A stretch of 7,549 nt of DNA from Bacilli bacterium (GCA_028684435.1 JAQUFX010000041.1:1-7549); one strand, 5' to 3'; shown: positions 1-6,549, counted from the stretch's first letter. Notes: generated from the sequence alone by a model not told the origin. A program made the numbers and translations.

Positions 1-749
1 CTTTTAATGAAGTAATTGGTTGTCGTGATGATATTATGGTTTATTTAATTAATAATGGTGTCGAACCTTTAAAAGCATTTAAAATTATGGAATTTGTTCG
101 TAAAGGTAAACCTTCAAAAGATATTACAGCTTGGAAGGAACATGAAAAAGTTCTTAAAGATGCTAATATACCAAATTGGTATATAGAATCATGCTCTAAA
201 ATAAAATATATGTTTCCAAAAGCTCATGCTGTTGCTTATATAATGAGTGCTTTTAGAATTGCTTATTTTAAAGTTTATTATCCTATTTACTATTATAGTG
301 CTTTCTTTTCAATTAGATGTCATGCTTTTGAAGTTGAAACATTAATTAAAGGCGAATTAAGAATTAGAAATCGTATTTTAGAATTGGAAAGTAAAGGATT
401 TGACCAAACTAATAAAGAAGCCGAATTATTAGAAGTATTATATTGTGCTCTTGAAATGGTAGTTAGAGGTTTTGAATTTAAAAATATTGATTTATTAAAA
501 AGTGATAGTAAAAATTTTATTATTGATGAAGATAAAAAATCATTAATAATACCATTTAGAGCTTTAGAAGGATTAGGAGATAGTGCAGCTAATCAGGTTA
601 TAACTGAAAGAGAAAAAGTACCTTTTGTAAGTGTTGAAGATGTTCAAATGAGAGGTAAAATAAATTCTACTACAATAGATAAAATGAGATTATTAGGAAT
701 ATTTAATTCAATACCAGAATCTAGTCAATTAAGTTTATTTGATTTATAA
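1..749 (+). CDS. polC: DNA polymerase III alpha subunit, PolC type, C-terminal part (5' end outside window)
   Basis: This is the C-terminal 248 residues of the replicative DNA polymerase of low-GC Gram-positive bacteria. The reading frame is open to the left edge: codons begin at position 3, upstream of the first in-window ATG at 36, so that ATG is internal. Recalled PolC blocks are recognisable in order: EVIGCRDDIMVYL just before and after position 36, AFKIMEFVRKGK, SCSKIKYMFPKAHAVAY, FRIAYFKVYYP, ALEMVVRGFEFKNIDL, and a helix-hairpin-helix-like GLGDSAANQVITERE. The protein ends QLSLF-DL. QLSLF (726-740) is the classic beta-sliding-clamp-binding pentapeptide of PolC and tethers the polymerase to DNA. 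The exonuclease, PHP and palm active sites lie outside the window, so catalytic integrity cannot be judged. The gene ends normally with TAA and shows no sign of decay. Confidence 0.97.
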   Translation, partial: FNEVIGCRDDIMVYLINNGVEPLKAFKIMEFVRKGKPSKDITAWKEHEKVLKDANIPNWYIESCSKIKYMFPKAHAVAYIMSAFRIAYFKVYYPIYYYSAFFSIRCHAFEVETLIKGELRIRNRILELESKGFDQTNKEAELLEVLYCALEMVVRGFEFKNIDLLKSDSKNFIIDEDKKSLIIPFRALEGLGDSAANQVITEREKVPFVSVEDVQMRGKINSTTIDKMRLLGIFNSIPESSQLSLFDL

Positions 750-762
750 ACTATTAGTTTAT
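746..762. repeat. Short perfect palindrome at the polC stop codon
   Basis: A 17-nt odd palindrome with 8-nt arms around T754 overlaps the polC TAA. Each arm has only one G or C, and no T-run follows on either strand, so it makes a poor intrinsic terminator. It could be a weak hairpin at the polC mRNA end or chance in AT-rich DNA. Confidence 0.3.
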
Positions 763-773
763 TTACAAAATTT

Positions 774-803
774 TAGACATGATTTATTGCATTTTATTAT
801 AAT
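774..803 (+). promoter_or_regulatory. Sigma-70/SigA-type promoter for the uppS-cdsA-rseP unit
   Basis: A -35 box TAGACA (774-779, 5 of 6 matches to TTGACA) and a perfect -10 box TATAAT (798-803) are separated by 18 nt. Transcription would start near 810, giving a leader of about 24 nt that carries the uppS Shine-Dalgarno sequence AGGGTGA (823-829). This is the best promoter match in the window. It shows that uppS can be transcribed independently of the upstream polC. Confidence 0.7.
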
Positions 804-833
804 TACTAGTATACTTATTAGCAGGGTGAAACT

Positions 834-1520
834 ATGAAAGAATTAATAGTTCCTACTCATGTTGGTATTATCATGGATGGTAATCGTAGATGGGCTAAAG
901 AGCAAGGTAAAAAACCAATCGAAGGGCATCTTGCTGGAGCAAATAGAATAATAGAGTTAGCAAAATATATTATAAATCAAAAGAAAGTAAAATATTTAAG
1001 TGTCTTTGCTTTTTCTACTGAGAACTTTGGGAGAAGTGAAGAAGAAGTTAGTTATTTAATGGGATTAATTGTTAGGTTTTTTAAAGAAAGATTAAATGAA
1101 TTAAAAGAATCAAATATTAAAGTGATATTTTCGGGTCGAAATAACCCTTTACCTAAAAATGTTCGAAAAGTAATTGCTGATGTAACAGCACTAACTAAAA
1201 ATAATACAAGTGGGACATTAAATATTTGTATAAATTATGGAGCACGAACTGAAATACTAGATGCTATAAATAAAATAATTGAATCCAAAAAAAAGGTAAC
1301 AGAAGAAGAATTTAGTAACTATTTATATCAGAATCTTCCTAATTTAGATTTTGTTATAAGAACTAGTGGAGAACAGAGATTAAGTAATTTTATGTTGTGG
1401 CAAGCTAGTTATGCTGAATTGTATTTTCCGAAAGCGTATTTTCCTGCTTTTGATGAAAAAGAATTTGATTTAGCTATTCTTGAATATAATAATAGGGATA
1501 GAAGATTTGGAGGAAACTAA
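834..1520 (+). CDS. uppS: Undecaprenyl diphosphate synthase (cis-prenyltransferase)
   Basis: UppS condenses isopentenyl diphosphate units in cis onto farnesyl diphosphate to make undecaprenyl diphosphate. This is the precursor of the lipid carrier for peptidoglycan and other wall polymers. At 228 residues it is slightly short for the family (about 230-260). The N-terminal MDGNRRWA block holds catalytic Asp15; GH at 31-32 and AFSTEN at 59-64 follow. The C-terminal RTSGEQRLSNF (176-186) holds the diphosphate-binding Arg176, Arg182 and Ser184, with Glu195 in YAELYF, and the protein ends RDRRFGG. Spacing agrees with the E. coli residues D26, H43, R194, R200, S202 and E213. The segment usually containing Ile-Gly-Asp reads FSGRNNPLP, which I take as a subfamily trait rather than a defect. 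The ATG start is set by AGGGTGA four bases upstream. The stop overlaps the cdsA start by one base (TAATG), implying translational coupling. Confidence 0.96.
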   Translation: MKELIVPTHVGIIMDGNRRWAKEQGKKPIEGHLAGANRIIELAKYIINQKKVKYLSVFAFSTENFGRSEEEVSYLMGLIVRFFKERLNELKESNIKVIFSGRNNPLPKNVRKVIADVTALTKNNTSGTLNICINYGARTEILDAINKIIESKKKVTEEEFSNYLYQNLPNLDFVIRTSGEQRLSNFMLWQASYAELYFPKAYFPAFDEKEFDLAILEYNNRDRRFGGN

Positions 1521-2305
1521 TGAAAGCAAGAACATTAAGTGCTATTATTTTAATCGCAATTATTACACCGTTAATATATGTAGGGGGTATTCCATTTGCA
1601 CTTATTATTGGTTTGATAGCTGTTATTGCAACTAAAGAGATTAATGATTTACATAGATATCCTATTTTAATTAAATTGTTATCTTTTTTAACTTTAATTA
1701 GTATTGTATATAGTAACTTTGATGCTAATACGATAATTTTCGGTTTAAATTATAAGTATTTAAGTATATTAATATTAGTTTTAACTATACCAATAATATT
1801 TTATCAAGTTAAAGGTAAATATACGATTGAAGATGCATTTAAATTAATAGGATTTATTTTATTAATTGGTCTAGGTTTAAATTATTTTATATTAGTTAGG
1901 AGTTTTGATTTAAATTACTTTTTATTTATGATTTTAATACCTATTATGACTGATACATTTGCATATATTGCTGGTATGATGATAGGTAAACATAAAGTTA
2001 CTAAATTAAGTCCGAAGAAGAGCTGGGAAGGTTATATTATAGGTTCATTGATGGGAACATTTATAATGACAGTGTTCTATATTACGGTCATAAACAATCA
2101 AACTAATTTATTAATAGTTATTGCTATTATTTTCTTATTAACAGTAATAGGTCAAATAGGTGATTTAATTTTTAGTGCGATAAAAAGACAATATAATATA
2201 AAAGATTTTGCTAATTTAATACCTGGTCATGGGGGGATATTAGATAGATTAGATAGTTTAATAATTGTAGCGATAACGTTTGTTATTTTTTTAGAATATT
2301 TATAA
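1520..2305 (+). CDS. cdsA: Phosphatidate cytidylyltransferase (CDP-diacylglycerol synthase)
   Basis: CdsA is an integral membrane enzyme that converts phosphatidic acid and CTP to CDP-diacylglycerol and diphosphate. This is the branch point to phosphatidylglycerol and cardiolipin. The 261-residue protein is almost entirely hydrophobic, with about 7-8 likely membrane segments. Residues 219-245 match the complete CDS family signature: S-x-I-K-R, then K-D, then P-G-H-G-G-I-x-D-R-L-D. Upstream are the conserved DT at 145-146 and SPKKSWEG at 164-171, both typical of the CTP/metal-binding site. The ATG at 1520 is preceded by GGAGG (1509-1513) six bases away and overlaps the uppS stop, so translation is probably coupled. 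In Bacillus subtilis dxr follows cdsA; here rseP comes directly after. Confidence 0.96.
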   Translation: MKARTLSAIILIAIITPLIYVGGIPFALIIGLIAVIATKEINDLHRYPILIKLLSFLTLISIVYSNFDANTIIFGLNYKYLSILILVLTIPIIFYQVKGKYTIEDAFKLIGFILLIGLGLNYFILVRSFDLNYFLFMILIPIMTDTFAYIAGMMIGKHKVTKLSPKKSWEGYIIGSLMGTFIMTVFYITVINNQTNLLIVIAIIFLLTVIGQIGDLIFSAIKRQYNIKDFANLIPGHGGILDRLDSLIIVAITFVIFLEYL

Positions 2306-2317
2306 GGGAGGAAATAT

Positions 2318-3367
2318 ATGACATTAGTTATATTAATTTTAATATTAGGTATTTTAATATTTGCTCATGAATTAGGACATTTTATATTTGCTAAATTATA
2401 TGGTGTTTATGTTCACGAGTTTGCTTTAGGTATGGGGCCTAAAATATTTTCTTTTAAAAGAAAAAAGAAAAAAGATCCCACTCTTTATTCATTAAGATTA
2501 TTTCCTATTGGTGGCTTTTGTGCAATGGCTGGTGAAGTAGAAGAAGATTCTAAAGATGTCAAACCTAATGAATTTATGTGTAATAAAACTAAATTTCAAA
2601 GGTTTATGATTTTAATTTCAGGAGTAATGTTTAATTTTATATTAGCAATAGTACTATTATTTATGCAAAGTTTAATATGGGGTCATACTGAACAAAAAGC
2701 TATTGTAGGCAGTGCACCTGATGATTATCCGATTTCAGAAGCCGGAATTGAAATAGGAGATAAAATAATAAAATTAAATGGCCATAAAGTAAATTCATGG
2801 GATAAACTAATTATTGCTCTTAATTTAAAATATGACAGTGATACTTATGAATTTGTTGTTGAAAAAAAAGATGGTACTATAAAGAAATATGATATTACTC
2901 CAGTTATCGAAAAAAATGCTGACGGTAAAGATATAAAAGTTTTTGGCATTGGGGCAGGAGATAAAATATATAAAGGTTTCTTTGAATCAATTAGTTATGC
3001 ATTTTTTAAATTTGATTCAATTATGTCATCAATGGTTATAATAATAGGAGCTTTATTTACAGGCAGTATAGGATTATCTAGCTTAGCAGGTCCAGTCGGA
3101 ATGTATACTATAGTAGGTGACTCAGCAAAATATGGTATTCAAAGTTTGATGTATTTAACTGCATATTTGAGTATTAATTTAGGCTTTATTAACGCAATAC
3201 CTTTTCCAGCATTTGATGGTGGTAGAATATTATTTATTTTAATAGAAGCTATTACTAAAAAGAAAGTAAATACTAATATCGAAGGAATATTTCATACTAT
3301 TGGTTTTATTTTATTAATGTTACTAATGTTATTTATAACGGTAATGGATATTATAAAATTATTTTAA
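2318..3367 (+). CDS. rseP: RseP/RasP-family intramembrane zinc metalloprotease (site-2 protease)
   Basis: This membrane-embedded protease cuts substrate transmembrane segments. In Gram-positive relatives (RasP, Eep) substrates include anti-sigma factors, FtsL and leftover signal peptides. No substrate can be inferred here. The first membrane helix carries the zinc-binding HELGH (17-21). The second motif, NAIPFPAFDGGR (292-303), supplies the third metal ligand Asp300, the counterpart of the family's N-x-x-P-x-P-x-x-D-G. A single PDZ-like domain occupies roughly residues 125-205, as in RasP rather than the two-PDZ E. coli RseP. Other membrane spans lie at about 95-118, 235-258, 278-295 and 325-345. 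The length of 349 is within or slightly below the family norm, and the C-terminus ends in a family-like MDIIKLF. A strong Shine-Dalgarno GGGAGG (2306-2311) sits six bases before ATG. It is the last gene of the unit, with a terminator directly after its stop. Confidence 0.95.
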   Translation: MTLVILILILGILIFAHELGHFIFAKLYGVYVHEFALGMGPKIFSFKRKKKKDPTLYSLRLFPIGGFCAMAGEVEEDSKDVKPNEFMCNKTKFQRFMILISGVMFNFILAIVLLFMQSLIWGHTEQKAIVGSAPDDYPISEAGIEIGDKIIKLNGHKVNSWDKLIIALNLKYDSDTYEFVVEKKDGTIKKYDITPVIEKNADGKDIKVFGIGAGDKIYKGFFESISYAFFKFDSIMSSMVIIIGALFTGSIGLSSLAGPVGMYTIVGDSAKYGIQSLMYLTAYLSINLGFINAIPFPAFDGGRILFILIEAITKKKVNTNIEGIFHTIGFILLMLLMLFITVMDIIKLF

Positions 3368-3389
3368 AAAGACAATTTGTCTTTTTTTT
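3366..3389 (+). terminator. Intrinsic terminator after rseP
   Basis: A nine-base-pair perfect stem (3366-3374 with 3378-3386, sequence AAAAAGACA / TGTCTTTTT) has a three-base loop and runs into eight T residues (3382-3389). The stem starts inside the rseP stop codon. It has only two G-C pairs, but its shape and T-run are those of a Rho-independent terminator closing the uppS-cdsA-rseP unit. It shares AAAAGACAA with the terminator at 4565. Confidence 0.75.
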
Positions 3390-3390
3390 A

Positions 3391-3429
3391 TTGCAAAATA
3401 AGTTATCAAATGATAAACTATATTATAAG
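3391..3429 (+). promoter_or_regulatory. Possible promoter region of the repeat-protein gene
   Basis: A terminator lies just upstream, so the next gene needs its own promoter unless readthrough supplies it. No pair of boxes is convincing. Options are TTGCAA (3391-3396) with TAAACT (3414-3419) at 17-nt spacing, or TTATCA (3403-3408) with TATAAG (3424-3429) at 15 nt. A small inverted repeat, TTATCA-AA-TGATAA (3403-3416), lies within the region and could be an operator or chance. Confidence 0.25.
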
Positions 3430-3436
3430 AGTATAA

Positions 3437-3443
3437 AGGGTGA
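3437..3443 (+). promoter_or_regulatory. Ribosome binding site that decides a TTG start
   Basis: AGGGTGA here is identical to the Shine-Dalgarno in front of uppS (823-829). It lies five bases before an in-frame TTG at 3449. The upstream in-frame GTG (3440-3442) is part of this Shine-Dalgarno and has no good site of its own, so it is probably not the start. Confidence 0.65.
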
Positions 3444-3448
3444 TAATT

Positions 3449-4561
3449 TTGAATAAAATAGAATTTTTTTTAGATAAAATTTATAGTAATGGGAACTCAT
3501 TATATTTTTATATTATATTAGGCGGCTTGGCTTTAATATTAATATTAATTTTTATTTTAGGAAGTATAAAACCTAAAAATAATAAAGATGTTAAAAAAGA
3601 TAATATAGATATAAACAATAATCTCCAGGAGAAAATAGTTAATGAAGTAAAAGTTCCAAATAACATGGAGAACACTTTAATTATGAAACCTATTACTAAT
3701 GAATTAATAAATAATCTACCTATTATAGATAAAACACCAATTACTAATGATGCTCCAACAAATAACGATGTAATAAATAAAAGTTTTTCTCCTGTTTATT
3801 TAGATATTAAACCTAAAGAAGAAATTAAATTGGAACCAGAAATTAAAGTTGAACCAGAAATTAAATTGGAACCAGAAATTAAATTGGAACCAGAAATTAA
3901 AGTTGAACCAGAAATTAAATTGGAGCCAGAAATTAAAGTTGAACCAGAAATTAAATTGGAACCAGTTACTAACAAGGAAATAAATATTAATAATCAAAAT
4001 TTAAGTATTAATCCTGAAATTTTTGCAAAAGAAAATAATTTAGATAATTACAAAGAGGAAATTAATATGCCATTAATAAAAAATGAAAATATTAATGCTT
4101 TTGAGATAAAACCTAATCTAATCCCAGAAAGTGAAATTTTAGATAATAAAGTAAATGTTATTGAAAAAGAAAAAAGTTATAATAATTCTAGCATAACACA
4201 AGAAATTCCTAAGGAGAAATCAGAATTTGTTGAAGAAGAAAAAATAGTTACAGGAACTAATCAAAAAATAATAACTGAAGATATAAAGCCTGTATTTATA
4301 GATGATGGAAAGATTATAACTGGTGCTGATATTCAAAATCATGAAGAAAATAATACAGATGAAAAAGTCTTAAATAAAAGCGAACCTATTGTATTAAATG
4401 TTGATGATATAAAATCTAAATTAGATAAATTATCTAATTCAAATCAAAATAATGATAATTCTGATAATACTCTTAATGAATTATTAAAACAAATAGGAAT
4501 GGAAAATAATAATATAATTTCTAATTTAAAAGATGAAGAATCAATATTATTAGGAAAGTAA
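3449..4561 (+). CDS. Unrecognised single-pass membrane protein with long disordered, repeat-bearing tail
   Basis: I do not recognise this protein. From the TTG start it is 370 residues long. Residues 1-17 are a short N-terminal segment, 18-40 one strongly hydrophobic helix, and 41-50 a Lys-rich stretch. The positive-inside rule therefore suggests N-outside with a cytoplasmic tail (inference). The rest is Asn/Glu/Lys/Ile-rich, without tryptophan, and looks disordered. Residues 125-172 are eight tandem six-residue repeats, EIK(L/V)EP. A degenerate motif recurs at 259-271 and 282-294 (F-[VI]-acidic-acidic-x-K-I-[VI]-T-G). The only helix-prone segments in the tail are near the C-terminus: about VDDIKSKLDKL and TLNELLKQIGMENN. 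Terminators on both sides make it a separate transcription unit between rseP and parE. The topology resembles membrane-anchored scaffolds such as ZipA (short N-terminus, one helix, long linker), but no ZipA-like C-terminal domain is present and that function is not claimed. Codon use and AT-richness match its neighbours. Confidence 0.85.
   Translation: MNKIEFFLDKIYSNGNSLYFYIILGGLALILILIFILGSIKPKNNKDVKKDNIDINNNLQEKIVNEVKVPNNMENTLIMKPITNELINNLPIIDKTPITNDAPTNNDVINKSFSPVYLDIKPKEEIKLEPEIKVEPEIKLEPEIKLEPEIKVEPEIKLEPEIKVEPEIKLEPVTNKEININNQNLSINPEIFAKENNLDNYKEEINMPLIKNENINAFEIKPNLIPESEILDNKVNVIEKEKSYNNSSITQEIPKEKSEFVEEEKIVTGTNQKIITEDIKPVFIDDGKIITGADIQNHEENNTDEKVLNKSEPIVLNVDDIKSKLDKLSNSNQNNDNSDNTLNELLKQIGMENNNIISNLKDEESILLGK
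3821..3964 (+). repeat. Eight in-frame 18-bp tandem repeats inside the unrecognised gene
   Basis: Eight contiguous 18-bp units start at 3821, 3839, 3857, 3875, 3893, 3911, 3929 and 3947. Each encodes EIKLEP (codon TTG) or EIKVEP (codon GTT), in the order L V L L V L V L. Apart from that codon, the only difference is a silent GAA to GAG in unit 6. Such uniformity at DNA level implies recent expansion or ongoing homogenisation by slippage or unequal exchange. Each unit has two Glu, one Lys and one Pro, giving an acidic, extended, Pro-spaced rod or linker. Confidence 0.97.
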
Positions 4562-4564
4562 ATT

Positions 4565-4591
4565 AAAAGACAAATTATTTGTTTTTTTTTT
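4565..4591 (+). terminator. Intrinsic terminator after the repeat-protein gene
   Basis: A ten-base-pair stem (4565-4574 with 4578-4587, one G-U pair) closes a three-base loop (4575-4577) and merges into a run of ten T residues (4582-4591). It starts three bases after the TAA stop. The stem is nearly all A-U, so termination would rely heavily on the T-run. Confidence 0.65.
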
Positions 4592-4607
4592 ATCTCTTTG
4601 ATATACT
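4579..4607 (+). promoter_or_regulatory. Candidate extended -10 promoter for parE
   Basis: TATACT (4602-4607, 5 of 6 matches to TATAAT) is preceded by TG at 4599-4600, the extended -10 arrangement TGnTATACT. A weak -35-like TTGTTT (4579-4584) lies 17 nt upstream, inside the terminator T-run. The predicted start near 4614 would leave a leader of only about nine bases containing AGGTG. That is unusually short, so the true promoter may differ or readthrough may contribute. Confidence 0.4.
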
Positions 4608-4622
4608 TAGGTAGGTGTAAAA

Positions 4623-6524
4623 ATGGCAAAATATGATGAAAGTTCAATTACAATTTTAGAAGGTTTAGAAGCTGTGAAAAAAAGACCAGGTATGTATATT
4701 GGTAGTACTGATAAAAAAGGTATGCATCATTTAGCTTGGGAAATAATTGATAATGGAATAGATGAAATAATAAATGGCTTTGGAAATAAAATAATTGTTA
4801 AAATAAATGATGATAATAGTATTACTATATCAGATAACGGCAGAGGAGTCCCAACTGGATTACATATAAGTGGTAAAAGTACTCCTGAAGTTATATATAC
4901 AATGCTTCATGCTGGTGGAAAATTCGAAAGTGAAGGCTATAAAATAGCAGGTGGTTTACACGGAGTTGGAGCATCAGTAGTAAATGCTTTAAGTGAATTT
5001 ATGGAAGTTATAATTTATCGTGATGGTTTAATTCATCAAATAAAATTTATTGATGGTGGTAAAGTAGATATTCCACTTAAAAAAATTGGTAATACAAATA
5101 AAACTGGTACTACAATCAGATTTTTACCAAATAGAGAAGTATTTAAAAATATAAATTTTTCATTTACCACATTATGTGAAAGAATGCAAGAAAGTGCTTT
5201 TTTATTAAATAATTTAACGGCTGAAGTTGAAGATGAAGCTGATGAAAAAAAATTTACTTATCATTATGAAAATGGGATTATTTCTTTTGTTGAATATATT
5301 AATGAAGATAAGAAAGTTCTAAATAAAGTATTACAAATCAACGGAAATAAAAATAATATTGATGTAGATATAGCTTTACAATATACAGATTCATATAATG
5401 AAAATATATTATCTTTTGTGAATAATGTTAAGACTATAGACGGCGGAACTCATGAAGTAGGATTTAAAACTGCTATTACAAAAGCATTTAATGATTATGC
5501 TAAAGATAAAGGATTATTAAAAGGTAAAAACACCAGCTTTGAAGGTTCAGATGCTAGAGAAGGTTTAACGGCTGTAATAAATATAAAAATACCAGAAAAC
5601 ATTTTACAATTTGAAGGTCAAACGAAAGGTAAATTAGGAACTCCAATAGCAAGAGGAACAGTTGAAAATATAGTTTATGATAGTTTAAGATATTATTTAG
5701 AAGAAAATAGAGAAATATCTATTTCTCTAATTGAAAAAATGAATAAAAGTAAAATAGCAAGAGATGCTGCTAGAAAAGCAAGAGAAGAAGTTAGAAATGG
5801 CAAAAATAAAAAAGGTCAATCTCAATTAAGTGGAAAATTAACTCCTGCTCAAACTAAAAATGCGAAAATAAATGAATTATTTATTGTCGAAGGAAATTCT
5901 GCTGGTGGTACTGCTAAAAAAAGTAGAGATCGTAAATTTCAGGCTATACTACCTTTAAGAGGAAAAATCTTAAACACCGAAAAAGCTAAAACAACAGATA
6001 TATTTAAAAATGAAGAAATAAATATGATGATTAACTGTATAGGTGCCGGAGTAGGTAATGAATTTGACGTTAAAGATATTAATTATGATAAAGTAATTAT
6101 AATGACTGATGCTGATGATGATGGAGCACATATTCAGTGTTTATTATTAACATTCTTTTATCGTTTTATGAAACCTTTAATAGAAGATGGACATTTATAT
6201 ATTGCCATGCCACCTTTATATAAAATTGATTATGGTAAAAATCATGTATATTGCTGGACAGATGATGAATTAAAAGAATTAATTAAAAATAAAAATAATT
6301 ATAAAATTCAAAGATATAAAGGTTTAGGTGAAATGAATCCTGGACCACTTTGGGAAACAACAATGAACCCAGAATCTAGAAATTTAATAAAAGTTAGTAT
6401 TAATGATGCTGCTCTTGCTGAAAAAAGAGTAAGTGTTTTAATGGGAGATATAGTTGAACCTAGAAAAGAATGGATTAATGAAAATGTCGAATTTTCATTA
6501 GAAGATGATTATAAAATAGCATAG
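4623..6524 (+). CDS. parE: DNA topoisomerase IV subunit B
   Basis: ParE is the ATPase subunit of topoisomerase IV, which with ParC unlinks daughter chromosomes. The 633 residues show the GHKL ATPase with Glu40/Asn44 (EIIDNGIDE), DNGRGVP (71-77), LHAGGKF (95-101) and GGLHGVG (110-116), then the QTK lysine (335). The TOPRIM domain has Glu423 and DADDD (496-500), and QRYKGLGEMN (563-572) follows. PTGLHISGKSTPEVI (77-91), the LWETTMNPE block and the C-terminal VEFSLEDD resemble ParE rather than GyrB. An oddity is residue 425: the usual EGDSAGG reads EGNSAGG. The matching Asp-to-Asn change occurs in quinolone-resistant GyrB/ParE of other bacteria. The ATG start follows AGGTG (4613-4617) by five bases. 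parC is not adjacent: the next gene is def on the other strand, and the gene lies between two terminators. Confidence 0.96.
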   Translation: MAKYDESSITILEGLEAVKKRPGMYIGSTDKKGMHHLAWEIIDNGIDEIINGFGNKIIVKINDDNSITISDNGRGVPTGLHISGKSTPEVIYTMLHAGGKFESEGYKIAGGLHGVGASVVNALSEFMEVIIYRDGLIHQIKFIDGGKVDIPLKKIGNTNKTGTTIRFLPNREVFKNINFSFTTLCERMQESAFLLNNLTAEVEDEADEKKFTYHYENGIISFVEYINEDKKVLNKVLQINGNKNNIDVDIALQYTDSYNENILSFVNNVKTIDGGTHEVGFKTAITKAFNDYAKDKGLLKGKNTSFEGSDAREGLTAVINIKIPENILQFEGQTKGKLGTPIARGTVENIVYDSLRYYLEENREISISLIEKMNKSKIARDAARKAREEVRNGKNKKGQSQLSGKLTPAQTKNAKINELFIVEGNSAGGTAKKSRDRKFQAILPLRGKILNTEKAKTTDIFKNEEINMMINCIGAGVGNEFDVKDINYDKVIIMTDADDDGAHIQCLLLTFFYRFMKPLIEDGHLYIAMPPLYKIDYGKNHVYCWTDDELKELIKNKNNYKIQRYKGLGEMNPGPLWETTMNPESRNLIKVSINDAALAEKRVSVLMGDIVEPRKEWINENVEFSLEDDYKIA

Positions 6525-6549
6525 AAAAAGAAGTTATGAACTTCTTTTT
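6525..6549. terminator. Bidirectional intrinsic terminator between parE and def
   Basis: A perfect 11-base-pair stem (6525-6535 with 6539-6549, AAAAAGAAGTT / AACTTCTTTTT) with the three-base loop ATG starts immediately after the parE TAG. It has T-tracts on both strands, so it can end parE on the plus strand and def on the minus strand. The def stop codon (6548-6550) overlaps the hairpin. Confidence 0.75.

Noticed and set aside
3403..3411. TTATCAAAT shared between the region upstream of the repeat-protein gene (3403-3411) and upstream of def (7124-7132), considered as a common operator.
   Set aside because: A 9-mer made almost entirely of A and T is expected by chance in DNA this AT-rich. 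The inverted-repeat partner at 3411-3416 is not preserved at def.
3821..3964. Tandem array considered as a CRISPR or plasmid-type iteron array.
   Set aside because: Units are contiguous without spacers, of 18 bp, exactly in frame with a coding region, and vary at a codon position; this is a protein repeat.
3800..3997. Minus-strand ORF rich in Asn, Phe and Trp across the tandem array.
   Set aside because: It is the antisense reading of the 18-bp repeats. Its periodic composition mirrors the real gene and it has no ribosome binding site.
4444..4647. Minus-strand ORF of 67 codons across the end of the repeat protein and the start of parE.
   Set aside because: It runs through a terminator and two well-supported plus-strand gene ends, so it is a shadow.
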